Shown here piece by piece: positions 35,304 to 42,657 of a DNA stretch of 64,000 nucleotides (the first letter of the stretch is position 1; every line of letters begins with the position of its first letter). The notes beneath the pieces are model-generated. The model saw only the letters and a list, made by a program, of their open reading frames with translations, did no database searches and was not told where the DNA came from. This stretch comes from an uncultured bacterium (GTDB lineage Bacteria; Bacillota; Clostridia; Lachnospirales; Lachnospiraceae), in NCBI GenBank assembly GCA_947177425.1, contig CAMWUN010000017.1, forward strand, positions 1 to 64,000, read 5' to 3'. The position numbers and the translations under genes were made by a program.

Positions 35304-36956
35304 TTATTGTACAACGCCTGTACCTTCTCTTGTCCAGACAATGTTCTGCCCTATCATCTGGTCAATATCCATGCCGATGATTTCAGAAGCCCTTGCCTTG
35401 GCCGCCGCCTCGTTGGCAGTCCCCAGATTTTTATAAATCTCAAAAGCAGGCTTTCTGTTTCCATTCAAATCAATCAGCCCAAGATCCAGACGGCTTTCCA
35501 TTTCGTGGGCGTCATCGGTCTGCCTGAACAGCATAAACGCGTCCACTTCCGGGATGGAGGCCGCTTTCAGATAGCCATAGGCAATGGATGCCTCCTGCAT
35601 ATCCGTCCCAAAATCAGAAGTATAGCCAATTTCCGCAAGAGAAATGCTCCGCACCTGCCCGGAGGGATTTAAAAACTGGGACTGGTGCATATAGTTAATT
35701 AATATGTCAATATTCTGCATGGTAATATAGGGTGTGGAAAGATTGTCCTTCACCCATACCGCCGGGCCGTTCCACGCATAAGGGTCATACAAGGGCGAAT
35801 TATAAGGATGATAGGAAAGCCCCCAGTCTATATTCCCCTCCCGGTTGATATAATAATTAAACTGATCCAGATACTCCCTCGCCAGAAAACTTCCCGGATT
35901 GGATTTCCGGTTCCATTCCTGGTCTATGGAATTATAAATGCGCGCATTGCCATTCATGCTCTTTATTTCATTGTATAAAATACGGAATGCTTTCACATAG
36001 GTATTCACATTCAAGTCAAGGGACGTGGAACTGGTATACCACCAGGATGTGCGGGCGTTGACCTCGTTGCCCACAATCCAGTTATCCACCTGCCCACAGC
36101 CGGATTTCCCCGAATAACGCTGTCCCAAAAAGGCGCCTATGGCTTTCAGGTGGCTGGTGCCTGCATCGTCCGTCACATTAAGGGCATATCCCGGACACAC
36201 CCCTCCCCTTGCCAGAGGATGGGTCAGATCCTGCCCATATGCACCTGTCCCGCCGTTCAGGATAACCAGTGTGACCTGCATCCCGTAGCCATTCAGGGCT
36301 TTAACCAGTGAGTCATAATTGCCGAGAATCCCTGAGTCAAAATAGTAAGTCTGTCCATTGTAACTGAAAGGAACTGCGCCGGGAACTCCTTCCCCGGAAC
36401 AGATATCATCAATGTGTATATTGTAAATAACCTGTTTTATGCCAAGTTCCTGAAGTTCATTGTAGGAAATCCTGCTGATATCCGGCAGAATGCCTTTAAT
36501 TCCCGTATCCATTCTCTGGGATGTATATGGGGCAATGGCTTCCGGATTGGTGATATAATGCTCGTCACTGACCTGATACATCTGGCCGCCCCGTTTCATG
36601 GCAATCAGGAACTTCCGGCTTAAATTGGACTCCGGCGTATTATGGTTCAGGGGAAAGCTTACAGAAACCGACTGCCCTGCCTCCACGGATGCAACCACCT
36701 TTCCCGCCGTGCCGTCCAGATACACTTCATCTGCATACACATAAAATTTGCCGTCATCGCTGGAAGGCACACTGTCTGTACGAATCTGACACAGCACCTC
36801 ATCCCCTGTAATCACACAGGAACTTATGGCAACAGGCCGCCCCGCTGCCTCTGCACACATCAGGTTTCTTCCCAGATTTCCTGTTCCTCCCAAAGCAACC
36901 GCCACAGCCGCCGCTGTCAGCGCAAATAATCTCACTATTTTCCTGATTCCGCTCAT
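35304..36956 (-). CDS. Secreted DUF5722-type glycosidase-like protein
   Basis: The 550-residue protein is cargo of the intervening element. A signal peptide covers about residues 1-38 (RLFALTAAAVAVALGG, then AEA). A beta-rich domain spans about 40-135, and a TIM-barrel-like catalytic domain follows. By position, candidate catalytic acids are E298 in WIVGNEVN and E442 in SLAEIGYTSDFG, the arrangement seen in clan GH-A. It most closely resembles the family I recall as DUF5722. The substrate is unknown. ATG follows GGAGGCTGG. It is transcribed in the direction of the recombinase gene, after which a hairpin follows. Confidence 0.8.
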   Translation of the reverse strand: MSGIRKIVRLFALTAAAVAVALGGTGNLGRNLMCAEAAGRPVAISSCVITGDEVLCQIRTDSVPSSDDGKFYVYADEVYLDGTAGKVVASVEAGQSVSVSFPLNHNTPESNLSRKFLIAMKRGGQMYQVSDEHYITNPEAIAPYTSQRMDTGIKGILPDISRISYNELQELGIKQVIYNIHIDDICSGEGVPGAVPFSYNGQTYYFDSGILGNYDSLVKALNGYGMQVTLVILNGGTGAYGQDLTHPLARGGVCPGYALNVTDDAGTSHLKAIGAFLGQRYSGKSGCGQVDNWIVGNEVNARTSWWYTSSTSLDLNVNTYVKAFRILYNEIKSMNGNARIYNSIDQEWNRKSNPGSFLAREYLDQFNYYINREGNIDWGLSYHPYNSPLYDPYAWNGPAVWVKDNLSTPYITMQNIDILINYMHQSQFLNPSGQVRSISLAEIGYTSDFGTDMQEASIAYGYLKAASIPEVDAFMLFRQTDDAHEMESRLDLGLIDLNGNRKPAFEIYKNLGTANEAAAKARASEIIGMDIDQMIGQNIVWTREGTGVVQ

Positions 36957-37059
36957 ATTCCAGCCTCCATCTGTATTTTATAATTTCTCTTCCATATCCC
37001 ATAAATTTCCTGCACAAACCAATTATACCTGTAAACATTTCAAAATACAATCCTGAAAA

Positions 37060-37758
37060 CTATTGATTCCGGTACCACTCTGTATATACCCTGTTAAGAG
37101 TAAAGGACATGATAACAAGGGTATTGGCATAAATGGCGCTTTCGGGCCAGGTCGCATAGATTTCTGAGGATACTACGTTTTTTATATAGTCCCGGTACCG
37201 CACGTAATAATTGGCTGCAGATGAATCATTGGGATCGCCGTCATGTACAACCACATATTCCGGTATCACCACCCGGCTTAAGACAATCTCTCCGCTCTCA
37301 TCCATGGGTTTAATCTCATCCTCAGGTATCTTGGGCGGATACTCCCCGAACAGTGTATGATCCGGTATGACAATCACTTCCTCCTGCCGGGTGGCCTCTT
37401 CCAAAGGTGTAAGACGGATTGGCTGTACTGCTGTCACATCCGCCAGGATTTCTGTTCCCGATACCAGCAAAGGCTCATATCCGGGCGCTTCCACCTGTAT
37501 GTTATATTCTGAATAGGGCTGTTGTTCCACTGGCTCCAGACTGTATTCAACAGGGGGTGCAGGCAGGTCGATCTCCTGCGTCTGACCGGATGAGTCAGTG
37601 CTCAGTTTTTCCACTGTAACATCCGGCACGCCGGTGTAGGAAATCGTCACCGTGGCATCCGGTATGGGAATAAGTCCCAGTGTGGAAGTCACATTAATTT
37701 GTAATTTACCGGAATGTCCCGTATCTGCCTGGGCACTGTGAAAAATATTTTTGGGCAT
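37060..37758 (-). CDS. 5' part of interrupted SpoIID-like gene
   Basis: The uninterrupted part of the gene encodes 231 residues up to WYRN; the annotated frame runs two codons past the element border to a TAG. There is no signal peptide. Residues about 20-120 form a carboxypeptidase-regulatory-like beta domain (KLQINVTSTLGLIPIPDATV). From about 170 the first half of a SpoIID-type domain begins (IKNVVSSEIYATWPESAIYAN, TLNRVYTEWYRN). The second half and a peptidoglycan-binding domain lie at 32627-33199. As it stands the product would lack the peptidoglycan-binding part and half the enzyme domain. ATG follows AGAGGTA. The glycosyltransferase gene ends 54 bp upstream and is probably co-transcribed. 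Confidence 0.85.
   Translation of the reverse strand: MPKNIFHSAQADTGHSGKLQINVTSTLGLIPIPDATVTISYTGVPDVTVEKLSTDSSGQTQEIDLPAPPVEYSLEPVEQQPYSEYNIQVEAPGYEPLLVSGTEILADVTAVQPIRLTPLEEATRQEEVIVIPDHTLFGEYPPKIPEDEIKPMDESGEIVLSRVVIPEYVVVHDGDPNDSSAANYYVRYRDYIKNVVSSEIYATWPESAIYANTLVIMSFTLNRVYTEWYRNQ
37066..37075. repeat. Attachment-site core, copy 2
   Basis: ATTCCGGTAC, identical to 33200-33209. It joins the 5' half of the interrupted gene to the element, and CCTGAAAACTA at 37052-37062 is the inner arm. Confidence 0.85.
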
Positions 37759-37812
37759 AAAATACCTCTGTAAATATATTTATCATATAGTATGCCAAAG
37801 TGCCGGAACCGT

Positions 37813-38940
37813 TCATTTACACCTTCCGCCGGACACATATTCCGCAACAAATTTGGCCTTTTCCCCATCATAGTTTTTCAAATCCACAAAACCGCAGTCA
37901 TGCACGCACCAGGGCTCTTTCATATTGGGAATTATCACCTTGTATCCACGCCTGATGAATTCCATACTCTGGGAACAGTCATAGAAGTCCCACTTCGTAA
38001 ACAGATCTTCCCTCCATGGCACATCATACTGGGTAATCATAATAAAGCCGTCTATGGCTTCCGCTTCCATGTAGGGCAGCTTCGGACTAATGGGATTGGA
38101 AAGCAGTTCTGTCTCATAAACATGCTGTTCATACAGCATACCGTACCTGTCCACATCCCACATCACGCCTGTTGCAGGCATCCTGCCCACTCCCACATTT
38201 CCAATCATGCCAATCTGGGGGTTATTTTTAAAAATATCCACACAGTCTTTGATGAAATCCGGGTTGACAATAAATGTGTCATGGTGCAGATATACTTTGT
38301 ATTTCGCCTGTGAATACTTCATGGCCTCATTATATCCCGCAGTCAGGGACTTTGCTTCCTCCACCGTCAGAATATCTGTCTGTATCCCTTCCGGCACATT
38401 TAAGTGATTAATATAGTGGATACACTCCTGTGCATAAACAGGGTTGTTCGTGCAGATGATAAAGCACATTTCCTCTGCACTCTCCGCCCCGGCGCAGGTT
38501 CCTACGCTTTCCGGTACCGTCGGCAGAGCCCTCTCTGCCTTCTCCGGCAGGCCGCCCTCTATGGCTTTTAACACCTTTTCTTTATGTACCACACAGTAAT
38601 CAATATCCCGCAGCAGTTCGTAGGGAGACACCTGTGCCTCTATCAGAAACCGCTGGAATTCTTCCAGACCGTCCGCCACATCAAAATCAATTCTTCTTAA
38701 ATAGAACTTCAGCACTGTATAGCGCTCCATCAGCTCTTCCACGCTGGAAATTTTTGAAAAAATCACGGGCTGTCCCGCTGCTTTCTCCTGTTTATATACC
38801 GCACACAAATAATAGGTAACGGCGAGATCATTGTCGCTTTTCGTCTTTTTTCTGTAGGAAAAAAGAAGCGGCTCGATTTCATCGTATTTCTGGTTCCCGA
38901 TCAACTCATTTACCTGTTTTTTCAATTCTTGTGTATCCAT
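37813..38940 (-). CDS. Glycosyltransferase-like protein with helical N-terminal domain
   Basis: The 375-residue protein has two parts. Residues 1-150 are helical and charged, TPR-like but not recognisable as a known domain. Residues about 160-375 resemble the Glyco_tranf_2_5 group of GT-A glycosyltransferases: a start strand (CFIICTNNP), the metal-binding-like LHHDTF, and MIGNVGVG and DGFIMITQYDVPWRE. No signal or membrane segment is present, so it is cytosolic. The ATG at 38940 follows GGGAGGGAG; the longer frame upstream overlaps the htpG terminator and is rejected. It lies 54 bp before the SpoIID-like gene. The acceptor is unknown. Confidence 0.8.
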   Translation of the reverse strand: MDTQELKKQVNELIGNQKYDEIEPLLFSYRKKTKSDNDLAVTYYLCAVYKQEKAAGQPVIFSKISSVEELMERYTVLKFYLRRIDFDVADGLEEFQRFLIEAQVSPYELLRDIDYCVVHKEKVLKAIEGGLPEKAERALPTVPESVGTCAGAESAEEMCFIICTNNPVYAQECIHYINHLNVPEGIQTDILTVEEAKSLTAGYNEAMKYSQAKYKVYLHHDTFIVNPDFIKDCVDIFKNNPQIGMIGNVGVGRMPATGVMWDVDRYGMLYEQHVYETELLSNPISPKLPYMEAEAIDGFIMITQYDVPWREDLFTKWDFYDCSQSMEFIRRGYKVIIPNMKEPWCVHDCGFVDLKNYDGEKAKFVAEYVSGGRCK

Positions 38941-39016
38941 ATAATCTCCCTCCCCGTCTCCTGTTAAATATATCAGACAAAATTTGTATATGCAAGCACA
39001 TCTGCGTCCCATTGCC

Positions 39017-39076
39017 AAAAAAGCCGGCGCAGACCGGAAGGTGTCTGAAACAAACCTCTCCCGGACTGCACCGGCT
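39017..39076 (-). terminator. htpG terminator
   Basis: AGCCGGCGCAG (39022-39032) pairs with CTGCACCGGCT (39066-39076), with one C-A mismatch. On the minus strand it ends in GGCTTTTTTGG. It lies just past the htpG stop. Confidence 0.8.
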
Positions 39077-39121
39077 CTTATATGAATTTTTTCTTACATC
39101 CTCTGACGGATTTGCACTCTG

Positions 39122-41332
39122 CTATTTTGTAAGCAGCATCATGATATCATTACTTCTTGCCACAAATCTGCTCATTGCTTCCGGCTCAAGCGGCGCATGC
39201 TGGATCAGCGCAAGGTCATAAAGCTGTTCGCATATCATGTTCACATTGCTTCCTTCCGTGTGTTCCATAATATACTGCACCAGCGGATGGTTGGCATTCA
39301 GAATAAGAGTCTCCCCTTCTTTGCCCATACCGCCCATATCCATGCCGGGCATTGCGTACATCTTCATCATATCCTGCATTCTCCTGCTCTCCTCGGAAAG
39401 GGTAATCATGGAGGATATTTTCTTATTTTTCAGCTTCTCAACCTTTATGGTAATCTTATCCTTTTTAAGAACCTTCTTCATTACCTTTCCGATAGACTCA
39501 GCCGCTTCCTCTAACTCCTTCTCTGTCTTTTTGCTGGTCTTGGCTTTGAAGGTGTCTGTCAGGTCGGCGTCAATTCTCTGGAACTTGATACCCTCATTTT
39601 TGGACTCAAGCTGGGAAATGAAAGGCTGGTCAATATTGTGTGTCAGAATCACCGCGTCCATTTTAGCAGCCTTAAACATGCTGATATACTGTCCCTGCTG
39701 TTTCTCGTCGGTCACATAGTAAATAACCTTTTCCTTCTTTTCTTCTTCGTCCTCTTCCTCGTCGTCCTCTGCATTTATCACATTTCCGTCAGCGTCAACC
39801 ACTTCTGCTTCCGCTTTTTCAACGGTATCCTCTGTGCCGTCCTCCGGTGCATCCTGGGACTCTTCCCCGGCGTCAGCAGCTTCCGCATCCTGGCTTTCCG
39901 CCGTTCCGTCTTCCGCCCCGGATTCTTCTGTCTGGCTTTCTGCTGCTTCAGTCTGGCCGTTTCCGTCCTCCGCTTTGGCTTCTTCTGCCTCATCCGGGTC
40001 ACTCTTATTGACCTCAAGACATTCAGGAAGGGTAAGATATTTGCCGTCCAGATTCTTAAACAGAATGTAGTCTGTCATTTTCTCACAGAACTTGTCATCC
40101 TTAAGGCATCCAAATTTAATGAAAGGACTGATATCATCCCAGTATTTCTCATATTCTTCTTTCTCTGTCTTGCACATGCCGGAAAGCTTATCCGCTACCT
40201 TCTTGGAGATGTAATCGGAAATCTTCTTTACAAATCCGTCATTCTGCAGTGCGCTTCTGGATACGTTAAGAGGCAAATCAGGACAGTCGATAACGCCTTT
40301 TAGGAGCATCAGGAATTCGGGAATGACTTCCTTGATATTGTCAGCAATAAACACCTGGTTATTATACAGCTTGATAACCCCTTCAATGGACTCATATTCC
40401 ATGTTGATTTTAGGGAAATACAGGATACCTTTTAAGTTGAAAGGATAATCCATATTCAGGTGAATCCAGAACAAAGGCTCCTTATAATCCTGGAATACCT
40501 TCCGGTAAAATTCAAGATATTCTTCCTTTGTGCAGTCATTGGGATGCTTCATCCACAAGGGCGTTGTCTCATTCAGAAGTTCGGGACGCCTGATAATCTT
40601 ATATCTTAGTTTGTCCTCCTCCTTCTCCGGCTTGATTTCCTCCACCACCGTGTCGGTATCCAGCTTTTCGTCCGCATCAATGGTCTGGGTTTCCTTGGTA
40701 TTTTCTTTGGAAAGATAAATCTCCGTAGGCATAAAGGAACAATATTTCTTAATAACTTCCCTTGCCTTATACTCGTTGCAGAATTCCAGCACATCTTCAT
40801 TTACAAAAAGGGTAATGGTGGTTCCCACCTGCTCCCTGTCCCCTTCTTTCATGTCAAATTCCGTGCCGCCGTCACATTCCCAGTGCACCGGCTTTGCGCC
40901 TTCCTGCCAGGAAAGGGAATCAATATGCACTTCGTCAGCCACCATGAAAGCGGAATAAAACCCAAGTCCGAAATGACCGATAATCTGGTCTTCATTGGTC
41001 TTATCCTTATATTTTGCAATAAAATCCGTGGCACCGGAAAAGGCAATCTGATTGATATACTCCTCCACCTCGTCTGCCGTCATTCCGATACCGTTATCAA
41101 TAAATTTGAGCGTCTTTTCTTCCGGATTGACAAGAATTTCTATTTTGCCCTTATAATCCTGCGGTAAAGAATACTCTCCCATCATATCCAGCTTTTTCAG
41201 CTTGGTAATGGCATCACATCCATTGGATATTAATTCCCTGAAAAAGATGTCATGGTCTGAATACAGCCACTTCTTAATAATAGGGAATATGTTCTCACTA
41301 TTAATTGATAAATTTCCGTGTTTCTCTGCCAC
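39122..41332 (-). CDS. htpG: Chaperone HtpG (Hsp90) with acidic insertion
   Basis: HtpG is the bacterial Hsp90, a dimeric ATP-dependent chaperone. The GHKL ATPase domain shows FFRELISNGCDA, DNGIGM and GHFGLGFYSAFMV. The middle domain follows from about 240 (LWMKHPND, GILYFPKI, LNVSRSALQ). An insert of about 90 residues, nearly all Glu, Asp, Ala and Gln, occupies about 444-533, just before a middle-domain strand (VIYYVTDEKQQ). This makes the protein 736 residues against about 620-650 usually. The dimerisation domain is complete. The start is GTG after AAAGGAG. A CIRCE operator lies 164 bp upstream. Confidence 0.96.
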   Translation of the reverse strand: MAEKHGNLSINSENIFPIIKKWLYSDHDIFFRELISNGCDAITKLKKLDMMGEYSLPQDYKGKIEILVNPEEKTLKFIDNGIGMTADEVEEYINQIAFSGATDFIAKYKDKTNEDQIIGHFGLGFYSAFMVADEVHIDSLSWQEGAKPVHWECDGGTEFDMKEGDREQVGTTITLFVNEDVLEFCNEYKAREVIKKYCSFMPTEIYLSKENTKETQTIDADEKLDTDTVVEEIKPEKEEDKLRYKIIRRPELLNETTPLWMKHPNDCTKEEYLEFYRKVFQDYKEPLFWIHLNMDYPFNLKGILYFPKINMEYESIEGVIKLYNNQVFIADNIKEVIPEFLMLLKGVIDCPDLPLNVSRSALQNDGFVKKISDYISKKVADKLSGMCKTEKEEYEKYWDDISPFIKFGCLKDDKFCEKMTDYILFKNLDGKYLTLPECLEVNKSDPDEAEEAKAEDGNGQTEAAESQTEESGAEDGTAESQDAEAADAGEESQDAPEDGTEDTVEKAEAEVVDADGNVINAEDDEEEDEEEKKEKVIYYVTDEKQQGQYISMFKAAKMDAVILTHNIDQPFISQLESKNEGIKFQRIDADLTDTFKAKTSKKTEKELEEAAESIGKVMKKVLKKDKITIKVEKLKNKKISSMITLSEESRRMQDMMKMYAMPGMDMGGMGKEGETLILNANHPLVQYIMEHTEGSNVNMICEQLYDLALIQHAPLEPEAMSRFVARSNDIMMLLTK

Positions 41333-41459
41333 GATTGATCACTCCTTTTTCTTTCTCTTCCTATAATTATATTATAACCCGATGGGTGTATCTTAAAAAC
41401 GCACTGGTCACTTCGTTCTCAGTACCAACTTTTAAGACACATTTCTTAAACTAAAATAA

Positions 41460-41488
41460 AGTGTAATTCCCTTTCCCACAAAAGTCAA
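41460..41488 (-). promoter_or_regulatory. htpG promoter
   Basis: On the minus strand TTGACT (plus 41483-41488) and TACACT (plus 41460-41465) are 17 bp apart. The CIRCE operator sits 7 bp upstream of the -35 box. Confidence 0.7.
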
Positions 41489-41495
41489 GGCAAAA

Positions 41496-41522
41496 TTAGC
41501 ACTCATTTAAAATGAGTGCTAA
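41496..41522. promoter_or_regulatory. CIRCE operator (HrcA binding site)
   Basis: A perfect TTAGCACTC (41496-41504), 9-bp spacer and GAGTGCTAA (41514-41522) match the CIRCE consensus. HrcA represses heat-shock genes through this sequence. It is next to the htpG promoter, so htpG is probably in the HrcA regulon. Confidence 0.95.
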
Positions 41523-41598
41523 TAATTGGCCGGAATTGCTGTATTTTCCTGGGTTTTCTGCATTTCTAAAATTTTTATTAACTGAAATCTGATTCCTC

Positions 41599-42657
41599 TC
41601 ATTCACCAAAATACTGGTTATAAATGTCAAAGAAATCCCTGGTGGTCACTTCCTCACTGTCCACAAAGGAAACGGTATTCCACAGTTCTTCGTTCAGTGT
41701 TCTGGTAAGGGTACCCACAAAAGCGTCGTACTCCTGCCCAAATACTTCTTTTCTTCTTTTCTCCACAATTTTCACTTTGTTGGCGTCTGTTTCCTGTCTG
41801 TTGAACGTGCTGATACACTTGATAATGTGATAGCCGTACCCGGTTTCCACGACATCGCTGATTTGTCCGGTTTCCAGATTGAAAGCGGCATCCTCAAATT
41901 CCTTTTCCGCCTCTCCTTTGCCAAAAGAATACTCTCCCTTATCTCCTTCGGTATACTGGAGCACCAGTTCCTCAAAATCGCTGTCCTCTTCTCTGGCAAG
42001 CTGTAAGATTTCCCCGGCCCGCCTGCGGGCATTTTCCTTCTCCTCCTGTGTATATTCGGTTTTCTTGCCGCTCCCGTCTACGCTGCAGGTCTTAATGAGA
42101 ATATGCTGCACGGTAATGGTTCTGGCCTCATCGTCACTGATTTCCGGATTGATATCTTTAATGATATATTCATAGACCTTATTGGCAAGGGCAAATTCCT
42201 CATAAAGACCAACTATCGTTTCCTTTGTCACCTGCATGGCCTCCTGTTCCGCCCCGTTCAGGGAACCGAAATAGGCATCCGCCGCCTCCTGCACCGTTTC
42301 CATTTCCGTATCGTCCAGGGAAACCCCATACTGTCCGGCCAAAAGATTCATGGTCTTAATCTGGGCAAGCTGCGCAAGCACCGTGTCCTTCACGCTTTCC
42401 TCAAGTGTCACCCCGTCCAGACTGGTTTTCCAGATTTCTTTTCCGTAGACGCTCTCATACTGATCCTGGGTGTTGGTCAGATACACCATCACTTCCGGCA
42501 ACGTACAGGACATGGTTTCAATACGGAATATTTCGTCCCTCTTAAAACCGGTAGTCAGCACCAGCTTTGTATCTGCGCCCTCCTTATTACAGCCGGAAAC
42601 CGGAAACAGCAGAGCCATACACGCAAACAGCAAAAGCAGCTTCTTTTTCTTTCTCAT
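41599..42657 (-). CDS. Parvulin-type peptidyl-prolyl isomerase lipoprotein (PrsA-like)
   Basis: This 352-residue lipoprotein likely assists folding of exported proteins outside the membrane. A signal peptide ends in the lipobox VSGC. A SurA/PrsA-type helical region spans about 40-180. The parvulin domain is at about 180-290 (VQHILIKTCSV, then GEYSFGKGEAEKEFEDAAFNL, split, and GYGYHIIKC). Its ATG overlaps the stop of the FAD dehydrogenase gene (ATGA), so the two are coupled. PrsA homologues support secretion of many enzymes; here the client is unknown. Confidence 0.9.
   Translation of the reverse strand: MRKKKKLLLLFACMALLFPVSGCNKEGADTKLVLTTGFKRDEIFRIETMSCTLPEVMVYLTNTQDQYESVYGKEIWKTSLDGVTLEESVKDTVLAQLAQIKTMNLLAGQYGVSLDDTEMETVQEAADAYFGSLNGAEQEAMQVTKETIVGLYEEFALANKVYEYIIKDINPEISDDEARTITVQHILIKTCSVDGSGKKTEYTQEEKENARRRAGEILQLAREEDSDFEELVLQYTEGDKGEYSFGKGEAEKEFEDAAFNLETGQISDVVETGYGYHIIKCISTFNRQETDANKVKIVEKRRKEVFGQEYDAFVGTLTRTLNEELWNTVSFVDSEEVTTRDFFDIYNQYFGE

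Larger units (their letters stand above)
33200..37065 (-). mobile_element. 3.87-kb intervening element in a SpoIID-like gene
   Basis: The element spans from one copy of the 10-bp core to the other, 3866 bp. It carries the large serine recombinase, a small unknown gene and a secreted DUF5722-type hydrolase, all in the same direction as the host gene. Removing one core copy and everything between restores a continuous 421-codon gene (231 codons from 37758 to 37066, then 190 from 33199 to 32627). In the reconstructed circle the core is flanked by an imperfect inverted repeat (CCTGAAACTA against TAGTTTTCAGG), as expected of an attP site. It carries no phage structural or conjugation genes, and closely resembles the skin-type elements of sporulation genes. 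Confidence 0.88.

Noticed and set aside
35141-35341. A 66-codon minus-strand open frame overlapping the end of the DUF5722 gene
   Set aside because: It starts with TTG without a good ribosome binding site, overlaps the hydrolase gene by 38 bp, and runs through the hairpin at 35201-35251. Its middle looks somewhat protein-like, so a real short gene is not fully excluded.
38941-39018. Longer N-terminus for the glycosyltransferase
   Set aside because: The added part overlaps the htpG terminator and has no ribosome binding site, while 38940 has a strong one.
41496-41522. CIRCE as a terminator of the parvulin gene
   Set aside because: The stem and 9-bp spacer match CIRCE exactly and there is no GC-rich stem or T run.
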